DNA of 56,563 bases. Source: Porticoccaceae bacterium (GTDB lineage: Bacteria > Pseudomonadota > Gammaproteobacteria > Pseudomonadales > Porticoccaceae). The position numbers and the translations under genes are program-made. Positions 1 to 8,786 of the stretch are shown piece by piece. Below the pieces are notes generated by a model. That model saw only the letters and a list, made by a program, of their open reading frames with translations. It was not told the origin of the DNA and ran no database searches. The stretch is from contig JAQWYJ010000044.1 in NCBI GenBank assembly GCA_029254005.1, positions 1-56,563 of the forward strand, in the 5' to 3' direction. Positions within the stretch are counted from its first letter, which is position 1. Each line of letters opens with the position of its first letter.

Positions 1-1
1 T

Positions 2-55
2 GGAATGATGTCACCCGGTGATGGAGGCTCTCCGGGAGGCTTCCCTAAATTTTGA
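2..55 (+). CDS. ffh: Signal recognition particle protein Ffh, 3' end only
   Basis: Only the last 17 codons are inside the window. They read as a Gly/Met/Pro-rich tail (GMMSPGDGGSPGGFPKF) ending in TGA. This is the typical flexible C-terminus of Ffh, the SRP GTPase that binds 4.5S RNA and delivers nascent membrane proteins to FtsY. Ffh directly upstream of rpsP-rimM-trmD-rplS is common gammaproteobacterial gene order, and that context carries most of the assignment. The GTPase and most of the M domain lie outside the window. Confidence 0.75.
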   Translation, partial: GMMSPGDGGSPGGFPKF

Positions 56-168
56 TCAGGTAGAGTTTATTTATGGTGCGAATCAAAAATACCCATCCCT
101 GATGATTATTTTGGTTGAAAACAGTTTCATTTTTAATACTTTTGGCGTACCATACCGCGCCTTTCAGG

Positions 169-195
169 AGAGTCACGCACTGCTTGCGTAACTCT
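169..195 (+). other. Stem-loop in the rpsP leader
   Basis: An 11-base arm (169-179) pairs with 185-195 around the loop CTGCT, with a single C/A mismatch. No T-run follows, so it does not look like an intrinsic terminator. It lies 52 bases before the rpsP start and could act as a ribosomal-protein leader structure or an RNA-processing site. That role is inference from position only. The 192 bases between ffh and rpsP hold no other feature that I can support; I saw no convincing -35/-10 pair. Confidence 0.4.
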
Positions 196-247
196 GTTAC
201 AAGCATCGAGTTTGGCGATAATGCCGCTCGAACATAGGATTCAACAG

Positions 248-499
248 ATGGTTACAATTAGATTAGCTCGAGGCGGTGCAAAAAAACGTCCTTTTTACCA
301 TATTACGGTTTCTGACTCGCGCAAGGCGCGTGATGCTCGCTACATAGAGCGTATTGGATTTTTTAATCCGGTTGCTCGTGGCGCTGAAGAGCGTTTGCGT
401 GTGGATCTGGAGCGAGCCAGTTATTGGCAGGGCCAGGGCGCGCAAGTGAGTGATCGCGTTTCTGCCTTATTAAAAGAGGCTGCTAAGAAAGCGGCTTAG
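248..499 (+). CDS. rpsP: 30S ribosomal protein S16
   Basis: S16 is a small-subunit ribosomal protein that helps assemble the 16S rRNA 5' domain. The 83-residue product starts [19 protein letters not shown], the conserved S16 N-terminus. It carries the expected [19 protein letters not shown] segment and a basic, Ala-rich tail. The open frame extends 12 codons further upstream, but the ATG at 248 matches the family start and has AGGA at 236-239, 8 bases before it. It is the first gene of the rpsP-rimM-trmD-rplS operon, with rimM 15 bases downstream. Confidence 0.97.
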   Translation: MVTIRLARGGAKKRPFYHITVSDSRKARDARYIERIGFFNPVARGAEERLRVDLERASYWQGQGAQVSDRVSALLKEAAKKAA

Positions 500-514
500 T
501 ATTGAGATCATCCT

Positions 515-1057
515 ATGATTAGCGATGATAGTGTTTCCGAAATGCTTATTGTCGGACGAACAACAACAGTGTTCGGTGTTCGTGGGTGGCTCAAGGTGTT
601 TTCGTACACTGAAGATGTTGAAGCGCTTCTTGACTATCAGCCGTGGTGGATTGGTACAGAAACTGGGTTGCAGGAAGTAACTGCAGACGACTTCAAACGT
701 CACGGCGATGGATTAATTGTTCATTTTAAAGATGTAGACGACAGAGATGTTGCCAAATCGTGGTGTCAGAAAGATATATTGGTGCCAAAGGCCATGTTAC
801 CGCCACTTAACATAGGTGATTATTATTGGCATCAGTTAGTTGGACTTAATGTCTTTAACCAATATAAAGGGGAGCAATCCCTGTTGGGGACAGTGACCTC
901 TCTCCTGGAAACAGGTGCCAATGATGTTCTTGTAGTCAAAGGTGATGGAGATAGTGTAGATCGAAGCGAACGGTTGATCCCTTACTCTGAAGAATTTGTT
1001 ATCGAAGTGGATATGGTTAAACAAAAGATGACTGTGTCATGGGATCCGGAATTTTAA
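515..1057 (+). CDS. rimM: 16S rRNA processing / ribosome maturation factor RimM
   Basis: RimM binds S19 in the 30S head and is needed for efficient 16S rRNA maturation. The 180-residue product has the RimM N-terminal barrel (about residues 10-90) with the signature GVRGWLKVFSYTED at 21-34. A C-terminal PRC-barrel follows (about 99-175), introduced by GDYYWHQL and containing ETGANDVLVVKG. It ends in WDPEF, like the enterobacterial protein. Length and position between rpsP and trmD are standard. Confidence 0.96.
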   Translation: MISDDSVSEMLIVGRTTTVFGVRGWLKVFSYTEDVEALLDYQPWWIGTETGLQEVTADDFKRHGDGLIVHFKDVDDRDVAKSWCQKDILVPKAMLPPLNIGDYYWHQLVGLNVFNQYKGEQSLLGTVTSLLETGANDVLVVKGDGDSVDRSERLIPYSEEFVIEVDMVKQKMTVSWDPEF

Positions 1058-1088
1058 TTGTCTAGGGTACTCTTAAAGGCGTAGATTA

Positions 1089-1844
1089 ATGAAAGTTGCC
1101 GTTATTACCTTGTTTCCGGAGATGCTAACGCCAATTACTGAGTACGGTGTCAGTGCTAGAGCATTAAATAAGAAGTTAATGGATGTTAGCTGTTTTAATC
1201 CAAGAGACTACACTGCGGATAAGCATAGAACGGTAGATGACCGTCCATATGGTGGTGGGCCAGGTATGGTTATGATGGTTGCTCCACTTGAAAAAGCAGT
1301 ATCTGCGGCACGACAATGGATCGGCGCACAAGAGACCTTAGTTGTGTATTTGTCGCCACAAGGATCGCTTTTAAACCAAGCGGCGGTTAGTAGATTTGCC
1401 TCGCTCGATAATCTGATTTTGATCGCGGGGCGCTATGAAGGAATTGATGAGCGAGTCATAAGTAGACTTGTAGATGAAGAATGGTCAATTGGTGATTATG
1501 TTCTTAGCGGCGGAGAACTTCCCGCAATGGTCCTTTTGGATGCCGTTATAAGACAGTTACCGGGAGCACTGGGTAATCAGGATTCTGCAGATCAAGATTC
1601 GTTTGCAGATGGATTGTTAGATTATCCTCACTACACGCGACCAGAAAGTTTTGCTGGAGATACAGTGCCTGAGGTACTTCTCTCTGGGGACCATAAAAAA
1701 ATTAAACGTTGGCGTTTGCAACAATCGTTGTTGCGTACTCAGCAAAGAAGACCACGTTTACTGGATGATCTGGTGCTCAATAAAGAGCAAAAGATTTTAC
1801 TCAAGGAAGTGAGTGTTGCGCTGGCAGATGATGACAAAGGATAG
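1089..1844 (+). CDS. trmD: tRNA (guanine37-N1)-methyltransferase TrmD
   Basis: TrmD makes m1G37 next to the anticodon using SAM, which prevents +1 frameshifting. The 251-residue product is a SPOUT-class enzyme. Visible motifs are [13 protein letters not shown] (residues 50-62), YLSPQG (about 87-92), [10 protein letters not shown] (from 114), [14 protein letters not shown] (from 133) and [11 protein letters not shown] (170-180), which carries the catalytic Asp of the family. The trefoil-knot SAM site lies between the second and fourth motifs. AAAGG lies shortly before the ATG. The operon position between rimM and rplS is canonical. Confidence 0.98.
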   Translation: MKVAVITLFPEMLTPITEYGVSARALNKKLMDVSCFNPRDYTADKHRTVDDRPYGGGPGMVMMVAPLEKAVSAARQWIGAQETLVVYLSPQGSLLNQAAVSRFASLDNLILIAGRYEGIDERVISRLVDEEWSIGDYVLSGGELPAMVLLDAVIRQLPGALGNQDSADQDSFADGLLDYPHYTRPESFAGDTVPEVLLSGDHKKIKRWRLQQSLLRTQQRRPRLLDDLVLNKEQKILLKEVSVALADDDKG

Positions 1845-1854
1845 TGTTCATCCT

Positions 1855-1890
1855 CTCTGTACAGAGCTCTAAAGCAGGTGGATTTCCACC
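1855..1890 (+). other. Two tandem hairpins in the rplS leader
   Basis: Immediately before the rplS ribosome-binding site lie two perfect inverted repeats: CTCTGTACAGAG at 1855-1866, and GGTGGA/TCCACC at 1877-1890 with a TT loop. They sit between the trmD stop (1844) and the rplS GAGGAG (1905-1910). Such structures could tune L19 translation relative to TrmD, which are made in very different amounts from one mRNA in Escherichia coli. The regulatory role is inference; the pairing is directly visible. Confidence 0.45.
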
Positions 1891-1916
1891 AACCAATGAA
1901 AATTGAGGAGCAAGAA

Positions 1917-2273
1917 ATGACAAATAAAACATCGATAATAGCGGCGATTGAAAAAGAGCAAATGGACAAAGAAATTCCTGATTTCAGTCCTGGTGATACT
2001 GTAGTTGTTCAGGTCAAGGTAAAGGAAGGTACTCGTGAGCGGCTTCAAGCATTTGAGGGTGTTGTTTTAGCTAAACGTAATCGTCAGTTAAACTCTGCAT
2101 TCACAGTAAGAAAAATTTCAAATGGTATTGGGGTCGAACGCACTTTCCAGACGTATAGCCCTTTAGTTGACAGTATTGAAGTTAAGCGGCGAGGCGCAGT
2201 GCGTCGAGCTAAGCTCTACTATTTGCGTGATCGTTCAGGACGATCTGCTCGTATCAAGGAAAAGTTGGGTTAA
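1917..2273 (+). CDS. rplS: 50S ribosomal protein L19
   Basis: L19 lies at the 30S/50S interface. The 118-residue product has the family core [18 protein letters not shown], then [14 protein letters not shown] and [20 protein letters not shown], and ends with [18 protein letters not shown]. The frame is open 13 codons further upstream, but the ATG at 1917 has GAGGAG at 1905-1910 with 6-base spacing and matches the usual L19 N-terminus. It is the last gene of the operon and is followed by a strong terminator. Confidence 0.97.
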   Translation: MTNKTSIIAAIEKEQMDKEIPDFSPGDTVVVQVKVKEGTRERLQAFEGVVLAKRNRQLNSAFTVRKISNGIGVERTFQTYSPLVDSIEVKRRGAVRRAKLYYLRDRSGRSARIKEKLG

Positions 2274-2295
2274 GCTGAGCAACGTAATTGGCAGT

Positions 2296-2326
2296 AAAAG
2301 GCGACTTATTTAAGTCGCCTTTTTTG
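2296..2326 (+). terminator. Intrinsic terminator of the rpsP-rimM-trmD-rplS operon
   Basis: A perfect 13-bp inverted repeat (2296-2308 with 2311-2323) has the core GGCGACTTA/TAAGTCGCC. It is flanked by an A-run before and a T-run after (2320-2325). It begins 23 bases after the rplS stop. This is the clearest rho-independent terminator in the window. Confidence 0.9.
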
Positions 2327-2477
2327 TGCAATAACTAAAACCGCGACCAATATCGCTAGTTAGAGTTAGTCAATGGGCTGTATTGCGTTCTAATTCGGTA
2401 TATGATGATCTCAGTTAACATAAGATAGCCTTTTTATTGTTATCAACACATACTTTTATCAATGAAAGATTTTTATC

Positions 2478-3155
2478 GTGAATATTTTAATTGTAGATGA
2501 TCATGATTTTGTTTGTCTTGGCCTCAAGGCAACGCTTTTAGCTAAATTCACCAATGCTGAAGTTAGCCTAGCTAATAATATTGATTCAGCACTGATCCTG
2601 TTGTCTTCCCAAGATTTTGATTTAGCTATTGTCGATTTATTTATGCCCGGTGGTAAAGGTGGCTTCAGTTTTATTGAGGAGGTCAGTCGTAGCTATAAAA
2701 AAATACCTATTATAGTATTGTCTGCTTCTGAAAACCCCGTTCATATTCGCCAGAGTATTGATGCTGGAGCCATGGGATTTATGTCAAAATCCGATCCTCA
2801 ATATGTCCTATTTGACGCTATTTTGACGGTGTTAGGTGGCAACATTTTTATACCTAAATCTCTTTCTGGTTCATTACCTGACGCTGATCGAAAACATAAT
2901 GAATTTGCAATAAATGGCCAGCGTATCACTGAAGCTTTGACAATTCGCCAATTAGATATTTTGTGCTGCGTTGCAAAAGGTTTATCTAACAAACTTATTG
3001 CCAGAGAATTAGATCTCTCTGAAAATACTGTCAAAGTTCATGTAAGTGCTATCCTTCGTATATTGCAGGTTACTAATCGTACGCAAGCAGGTTTGCTAGG
3101 TCAGGCGTTAGTCGAATCTAAATTAGTTGCCGATTATGATATTCCTCAGAGGTGA
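2478..3155 (+). CDS. LuxR/NarL-family response regulator
   Basis: Two-component response regulator of 225 residues. The receiver domain (about 1-120) has acidic residues D7/D8, phospho-acceptor D53 (in AIVDLFMPGG), S82 and K104. A C-terminal LuxR-type helix-turn-helix (about 152-208) contains LTIRQLDILCCVAKGLSNK and ENTVKVHVSAIL, so it is a DNA-binding transcription factor. The start is GTG at 2478; an ATG at 2462 is out of frame. The hybrid kinase gene follows 13 bases downstream, so the two are very likely partners. The signal and target genes are unknown. I could not define a good promoter in the 150 bases after the rplS terminator. Confidence 0.9.
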   Translation: MNILIVDDHDFVCLGLKATLLAKFTNAEVSLANNIDSALILLSSQDFDLAIVDLFMPGGKGGFSFIEEVSRSYKKIPIIVLSASENPVHIRQSIDAGAMGFMSKSDPQYVLFDAILTVLGGNIFIPKSLSGSLPDADRKHNEFAINGQRITEALTIRQLDILCCVAKGLSNKLIARELDLSENTVKVHVSAILRILQVTNRTQAGLLGQALVESKLVADYDIPQR

Positions 3156-3168
3156 TGGAGCTTATCGG

Positions 3169-5481
3169 TTGATCAACTTTTTGCAAAAAATTATGCCCAT
3201 TAAGTTTAAAGCGCTTGGTAGCATTTATTCTAGAATGCTTATCACTGTGGTTATTCCGTTTCTTATTTTTTCTTTTTCAGCACTTTACTATATGTTGGAA
3301 AACCAAAATGAAGAGCTAAGCGAAGTCAAAAATTTGTTAGGAGATCTTGCTGCAGATCAATTTGTGAGACACGCTATTGATGCTTTGTATCTCGAAGATC
3401 AGGTGATGTTAGAGCAAGAGATTGAGCATATGCGATCTCTTGTTGGAGTCGATGGATTAATTATTTATAACGTATGGTCGGACAAAATTGATACCTTTGG
3501 TTACGTTGATTACGATATTACACAATTGCCAACAAAATCACCTAGTCAGTCCATGAGCGAATTTGTTGCTCGGTTAAAGCCCTTGAGTCATCAAAACTAT
3601 AAGATTTATTCCGACAGTCAACAGTTTATTTTTCGTCAGATCCGAATACCTCCGAACTCTCAATATTACTCATCAAGTCAAGATCTTATTGGCTGGGTGA
3701 TGGTGGCGATGAATAACAATATGATGATGGGTCGCCGGGATGAAAAGATATTTTTGATTTTGATGGTCGTGGGATTTTTAATATTTTTTGCTGGCTCTTT
3801 GTCGGTTATTTATGCACGTAAAATTTCCCAGTCTATTGTAGATCTCAATACTCGTGTGGATGATATGGCTCTGGGTAATGTTGATGATTTAGCTGCAGAG
3901 GTAGGTCCAAATGAAATACAACAGTTAGCCAGAGGGATTAATCGACTGGCTGTTACGATTCGGGATGCAAATCTTTTGACGCAGAGTGAGATTGCCCGTG
4001 CAACATCGCAATTACATGCTACGTTAAATGAATTAGAGGAGGTAGCTAAGGGGCAAAATCAGTTTCTTGCTAGAATGAGTCATGAATTACGAACGCCATT
4101 GACAGCTGTAATTGGTTTTTCGCGTCTGGTTGCATCCGAAGAAAGTACTACCAAACGCAGTGAATATCTGGATGTTGTTGAGGTATCTTCCACTATGCTG
4201 CTAACTATGATTGATGACATTTTAGAATTTTCTAAGGCTCACAGCGCCGGATTTACCCTAGAAAAAATTAATTTTGACATAAGGAAATGGTTGGTTGATG
4301 TTATGGCCATTCATCGAGAAAGTGCCGAGGATAAAAACCTTAAGCTACACCATGAAATTAAAGGACCACTGCCTCAGCTTGTGCGCGGAGACCCTGTTCG
4401 CTTGGCGCAAATCATATCAAATTTAGTGAGTAATGCGATCAAATTTACTGAGGAAGGTGTTGTCTCTGTTACCGTCGAAATGGATTCATCCCCTGAGAAT
4501 TTCAACATTTTGCACTGTACAGTAAAAGATTGTGGAAAAGGTATTGCAGTTGATCAACAAGAGGCATTATTTGAACCATTTACCCAAGAGAATGAAGCTA
4601 TTAATCGACTTTATGGTGGCGCCGGTTTAGGTCTTTCAATATGTAAGAAATTAGTCAATATAATGGATGGAGACATCTCTATACACAGTATTATTGGGAA
4701 GGGAACAGACATTAGTTTCAATTGCAGACTCTATGAACCCTTTGGTGAGAGTTTATCGCAAGTAGAGTCTGACACTGAATCTAAAGTTAGTGAAATACTT
4801 ACCGGAGTTAAAATACTGGTCGCGGAAGACAATCTTTTTTCGCAAAAACTCATTGTGAAATTACTTGAAGGCTATGGCGCAGAGTGCTCTGTGGTAAACA
4901 ATGGTCTTGAGGCTATTGAAATTGCCCGTATGCTGCATATAGATTTAGTTTTAATGGATGTGCATATGCCAGTTGTTGACGGTATAGAAGCCTGTGCTTC
5001 AATAGTTAATCAGTCCTCTGATAGCCCGCCGGTATTGGGGTTAACAGCTGATATCACTGGTGAAGCAGAAAATAATATGATTGCAGCAGGTGCTCAATTG
5101 GTACTTAGAAAACCATTAAATGAAACAGCTTTGATCAATACTATCTTGTCGACGATGGAGAGAAAATCTCACGTTTTAGAGTCTGCAGACGAAGGGCTGC
5201 TGTCTTCAATTATTCCGGTAGCTGAACTTAAAGAGGCTCTTGAACAAAATTTAAACGATTTAGAGGCGCACCTTGATGATACTAGTGATGTAGACTTTCA
5301 GCATATATTGCATAATTTGTTAGGATTGTCTGGATTATATGGTATGTCTGAATTTAGACAGCTTATTCTGTCTTTCAAAACATCGTATGGCGTTCAGAGT
5401 ACTGAGGAAAGTGGGCGCCTTCTGCAAGCGATCAGGCAAAATTTAGAGGAGAATCTAGTCGTGAAAGATTCTTCTCACTGA
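3169..5481 (+). CDS. Hybrid sensor histidine kinase (HAMP-HK-REC-Hpt)
   Basis: Membrane-bound phosphorelay kinase of about 770 residues. Order: TM1 (about 21-41), a periplasmic sensor region of about 150 residues with no recognised fold, TM2 (about 191-212), HAMP, H-box MSHELRTPLTAVIGF with H305, ATPase motifs NLVSNAIKFT (about 418) and GGAGLGLSICKKL (about 484), receiver with D597 (LVLMDVHMPVVDG), and a C-terminal Hpt-like segment HNLLGLSGLYG with H715. Expected relay: H305, D597, H715, then the upstream LuxR regulator. The start is uncertain. TTG at 3169 has GGAG at 3157-3160 and avoids overlapping the regulator gene; ATG at 3193 and frame extension to 3127 are alternatives. Confidence 0.88.
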   Translation: MINFLQKIMPIKFKALGSIYSRMLITVVIPFLIFSFSALYYMLENQNEELSEVKNLLGDLAADQFVRHAIDALYLEDQVMLEQEIEHMRSLVGVDGLIIYNVWSDKIDTFGYVDYDITQLPTKSPSQSMSEFVARLKPLSHQNYKIYSDSQQFIFRQIRIPPNSQYYSSSQDLIGWVMVAMNNNMMMGRRDEKIFLILMVVGFLIFFAGSLSVIYARKISQSIVDLNTRVDDMALGNVDDLAAEVGPNEIQQLARGINRLAVTIRDANLLTQSEIARATSQLHATLNELEEVAKGQNQFLARMSHELRTPLTAVIGFSRLVASEESTTKRSEYLDVVEVSSTMLLTMIDDILEFSKAHSAGFTLEKINFDIRKWLVDVMAIHRESAEDKNLKLHHEIKGPLPQLVRGDPVRLAQIISNLVSNAIKFTEEGVVSVTVEMDSSPENFNILHCTVKDCGKGIAVDQQEALFEPFTQENEAINRLYGGAGLGLSICKKLVNIMDGDISIHSIIGKGTDISFNCRLYEPFGESLSQVESDTESKVSEILTGVKILVAEDNLFSQKLIVKLLEGYGAECSVVNNGLEAIEIARMLHIDLVLMDVHMPVVDGIEACASIVNQSSDSPPVLGLTADITGEAENNMIAAGAQLVLRKPLNETALINTILSTMERKSHVLESADEGLLSSIIPVAELKEALEQNLNDLEAHLDDTSDVDFQHILHNLLGLSGLYGMSEFRQLILSFKTSYGVQSTEESGRLLQAIRQNLEENLVVKDSSH

Positions 5482-5588
5482 TAAATTCTTTTACTCGCCA
5501 AGCAATAAGGCATAAACTCATAGCTTTAATTGCTTTGAAACTGCTTTTCTAACGGCGGCCCTGCTAACAAAGTCAATTCCTATTAACC

Positions 5589-8078
5589 ATGATTACTCAT
5601 AAAATGAACCAAGACCCTTTTGAAGACAGAGAAGCGACTAAATACGAAAAGCCAATACCTAGCAGAGAGTTCATACTTGATTTTCTCGCTGATAGTATTG
5701 GCCCTCTGACACATCCGGAAATATGTTCGGCTTTAGGTTTAACTGATGAACAGCAAATAGAAGCCATGCGTCGGCGTTTACGAGCTATGGAAAGAGATGG
5801 TCAGGTAGCTAGAAATAGACGTGACAGTTACGGTACTTTAGACAAACTTAATCTTGTTAAAGGCCGTGTTATTGGTCATCCAGAGGGTTATGGGTTTATA
5901 AAGCCAACGCAAGGCGATAGTGATGATATCTATCTCTCCAGTAGTCAAATGCGGCGAGTGTTTGACGGCGATATTGTGCTTGTCCGTATCGCTGGTTGGG
6001 ATCGAAGAGGAAGACCTGAAGGGCGTTTGGTTGATGTTGTACAGCGCAATACATCGCAGTTAGTGGGACGATATTTTAACGAAAGCGGTATTAATTTTGT
6101 GCGGGCCGACAATCCTAGAATTAGCCAAGATATTTTGATTCCTAATGATCGAGTTGGAAAAGCAAAGGCTGGGCAAATTGTAGTAGTAGATGTTTTAGAG
6201 CCACCCTCGAGACACTCTCTACCGGTTGGGGCAGTCAGTGAAATTTTAGGTGACCACTTAGACCCTGGTCTAGAAGTTGATATGTCCATACGCAATTACG
6301 GTATTCCCCATCAATGGAATGAGCTAGTTCTTGCTCAGACCGCGGCTATTCCAGAAAAGGTAACTGATATAGAGTATAGGGTGGACCTAAGGTCTACGCC
6401 GTTAATAACTATTGATGGTGAAGATGCCAGAGACTTTGATGATGCTGTTTTTTGTGAAGCTAAAGTTGATGGAGGTTGGCGTTTAATTGTTGCCATTGCA
6501 GATGTATCCCACTACGTAAGTGTCGGGTCTGCTTTAGATAGTGAAGCTTTTGACCGTGGAAATTCGGTTTATTTTCCTAACCATGTAGTACCGATGCTGC
6601 CTGAGAAGTTGTCTAATGGACTCTGTTCATTAAATCCTCATGAGGATAGACTTTGCATGGTCTGTGAGATGCAGATTAGCGCTGAAGGTCATATTGCCGG
6701 TTATCAATTTTGTGAAGCTGTCATGCATTCTCACGCCCGTATGACCTATACCCAGGTTGCTCAAATTATTAGTCAACGTAAGGATGACCCTGCGTCGGGA
6801 ATTCGAAAACAATTCGCCTCCATTGTGCCTCATATTGATGATCTTAATGACTTGTATGAGGTGTTGATTAAGCGAAGATTTAAGCGTGGAGCCATTGATT
6901 TTGACTCTCAAGAAACACGTATATTGTTTGACAGCCAACGAAAGATTAGTCAAATTATCCCGGTTGAGCGAACCACTGCTCACCGGCTCATCGAAGAGTG
7001 TATGCTCTGTGCAAATGTCTGTTCTGCAGTTTTTCTAGAAAAGGTAAACATCCCTGCGTTGTATCGCGTACATGTGGGACCAAGTGAGGACCGTTTGGAG
7101 TCCGTGCGAGAATTTCTAGCTGAATTAGGGATTGGATTAGGGGGTGGAGATGAGCCTGAACCTGAGGATTACCAGCGTGTGTTACGGGCTGTTACACATA
7201 GAGATGATGCGTCTATAATTCAATCAGTAATGCTGCGGTCTATGAGTCAAGCGGTGTATCAGCCAGAGAATTTGGGTCATTTTGGATTGGCATTTGATGC
7301 CTATAGTCACTTTACTTCGCCGATTAGACGTTATGCAGATTTACTCGTTCATCGTGCGATTCGAAGCTTGATTCGTTCGGGTAAAAAAAATCCTAATGTA
7401 TACCGTGTTAAAGGTAGTTCCTCACTCTCAAAGTCTAAAATCTATCCCTATGAAATAGAGCATCTAGCTGTTGTTGGAGAGCATTTGTCTGTGACTGAAC
7501 GACGTGCAGACGACGCCACCAGAGATGTGGTTAACTGGTTAAAGTGCGAATATTTGTTAAGTCGAGTGGGAGACCAGTATACCGGTGTAGTTAGTGCCGT
7601 GACTGGATTCGGTTTGTTCGTTATGTTAGATGATCTTCATGTTGAGGGGCTGATTCACGTTACCGGATTGCCAAAAGACTATTATCACCATGAAGCCTCA
7701 CAACATCGTATGGTGGGAGAGCGTAGTGGGCGTATTTTTAGATTAGGTCAAAAACTGAGGGTTAATCTGGTAAGAGTGAACTTGGAGGAACGTAAAATTG
7801 ACTTTGAATTGATTGATGATGCCGCTCAAGATAGCTTACGTCCGAGCAAAGGTAAAAATTCGACGAAAGTCAAGGTGTCTAGTAAAGCCAATGCATTAGC
7901 TGAAGACTATACCAAAAAGCGTAAAGCAAGGAGTAAGGGTGGGTCTGAAAGTACTTCAGGAAAACCGTCTAGAAAACGCAGAGCTAAAGCTAACACTGGA
8001 AAAACCAACTCAACTAAAACCAGAGTCGGTTCCTCTGTAGCTCTAAAGCCGAAAAAAAAGAAAAAACCGAAACGCTAA
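5589..8078 (+). CDS. rnr: Ribonuclease R
   Basis: Processive 3'-5' exoribonuclease that degrades structured RNA and helps in rRNA and tmRNA quality control. The 829-residue product has an N-terminal winged helix (about 30-90), cold-shock domains (with GRVIGHPEGYGFIKP), the RNB catalytic domain with TIDGEDARDFDDAV (about 273-286), and an S1 domain from about 658. A Lys/Arg/Ser-rich tail of about 80 residues (745-829) ends in KPKKKKKPKR. An alternative ATG is at 5604; neither start has a clear Shine-Dalgarno. The usual downstream partner rlmB is absent; the next gene is convergent. The 107 bases upstream show no supported feature. Confidence 0.95.
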   Translation: MITHKMNQDPFEDREATKYEKPIPSREFILDFLADSIGPLTHPEICSALGLTDEQQIEAMRRRLRAMERDGQVARNRRDSYGTLDKLNLVKGRVIGHPEGYGFIKPTQGDSDDIYLSSSQMRRVFDGDIVLVRIAGWDRRGRPEGRLVDVVQRNTSQLVGRYFNESGINFVRADNPRISQDILIPNDRVGKAKAGQIVVVDVLEPPSRHSLPVGAVSEILGDHLDPGLEVDMSIRNYGIPHQWNELVLAQTAAIPEKVTDIEYRVDLRSTPLITIDGEDARDFDDAVFCEAKVDGGWRLIVAIADVSHYVSVGSALDSEAFDRGNSVYFPNHVVPMLPEKLSNGLCSLNPHEDRLCMVCEMQISAEGHIAGYQFCEAVMHSHARMTYTQVAQIISQRKDDPASGIRKQFASIVPHIDDLNDLYEVLIKRRFKRGAIDFDSQETRILFDSQRKISQIIPVERTTAHRLIEECMLCANVCSAVFLEKVNIPALYRVHVGPSEDRLESVREFLAELGIGLGGGDEPEPEDYQRVLRAVTHRDDASIIQSVMLRSMSQAVYQPENLGHFGLAFDAYSHFTSPIRRYADLLVHRAIRSLIRSGKKNPNVYRVKGSSSLSKSKIYPYEIEHLAVVGEHLSVTERRADDATRDVVNWLKCEYLLSRVGDQYTGVVSAVTGFGLFVMLDDLHVEGLIHVTGLPKDYYHHEASQHRMVGERSGRIFRLGQKLRVNLVRVNLEERKIDFELIDDAAQDSLRPSKGKNSTKVKVSSKANALAEDYTKKRKARSKGGSESTSGKPSRKRRAKANTGKTNSTKTRVGSSVALKPKKKKKPKR

Positions 8079-8102
8079 CCCAGTTAAAGGTCAGTTCTCT
8101 AG

Positions 8103-8786
8103 TTATTTCTTTATATACAGTGGTAGGATTCTATTGAGAATCTCTCCTATATGTTCTAAAAACAGAGTACCCATTTTGCTGTTATAAAAGTCTGGACTAG
8201 GATTCCCTAAAGCTAAAATACCAAGTTTATGAGTTTTCCCCAAGAGAATGGCCGCCACTGACCCGATATTATCTTGGGCCTCGCCGAATAAAAAGATATT
8301 TTCCTCATTGCGTAGGGTACCGCAAACAGGAGAGGTAGCGTTGACAATATTCGGTACCTGTTCTGTTGCATCTTCAAGTGAGATTACTCTAGCCATGCTG
8401 TTTTCTAAACAATTTTTATTTCCAAAAAGACTTACAGAAAAAGATGAAACGCCAAAATCTGTACCAAGGCTATCATAAAGCGCCTCGACAACCGAAGCCA
8501 GAGAGTTAGCATCTAGCAAGTTCACTACCAAGCGCCGAGTTTTTTCAAACATCAGTTCGTTATCTTTTGCGATAACAACCAGACTATCAAGTTGGTGCAC
8601 AAGTAGAGCATTTCGCTCGCGAAGTGTAGCCAGTTGTCGCTCAACTAAAGATACAGCTCCTCCAGGTTTGTGGTTGACAATCATGGTTTCCAGAATGTCT
8701 GGATTCTCGTCCAAAAAAGTTGGATGGTCTCGTAAAAATCCTCTGACCTGCTTAATATTCACGTCAGTTTTTATTTCTTTACTCAT
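8103..8786 (-). CDS. DUF484 family protein
   Basis: A 227-residue DUF484 (YigA-type) protein. The N-terminal region has VRGFLRDHPTFLDENPDILETM, helices with VSLVERQLATLRERN, then a GAF-like domain (about 85-225). No biochemical role is established for the family. It is found next to dapF, and often xerC, in gammaproteobacteria. Its ATG overlaps the dapF stop by 4 bases, so translation is probably coupled. xerC, the usual next gene, is missing here; the gene runs into convergent rnr with a 24-base gap. Confidence 0.9.
   Translation of the reverse strand: MSKEIKTDVNIKQVRGFLRDHPTFLDENPDILETMIVNHKPGGAVSLVERQLATLRERNALLVHQLDSLVVIAKDNELMFEKTRRLVVNLLDANSLASVVEALYDSLGTDFGVSSFSVSLFGNKNCLENSMARVISLEDATEQVPNIVNATSPVCGTLRNEENIFLFGEAQDNIGSVAAILLGKTHKLGILALGNPSPDFYNSKMGTLFLEHIGEILNRILPLYIKK

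Noticed and set aside
111-139. TTGGTT-17-TAATAC as a promoter of rpsP
   Set aside because: Only 3 of 6 matches in each hexamer.
2440-2462. Repeated TTATCAA upstream of the response regulator as an operator
   Set aside because: Two 7-mers 16 bases apart in an AT-rich leader; too little to call.
3127-3192. Apparent overlap or frameshift between the response regulator and the hybrid kinase
   Set aside because: TTG at 3169 with GGAG at 3157-3160 gives a clean separate start 13 bases after the regulator stop, so no overlap is needed.
6630-6983. 117-residue minus-strand frame inside rnr
   Set aside because: Embedded in the conserved RNB catalytic domain; no independent signal.
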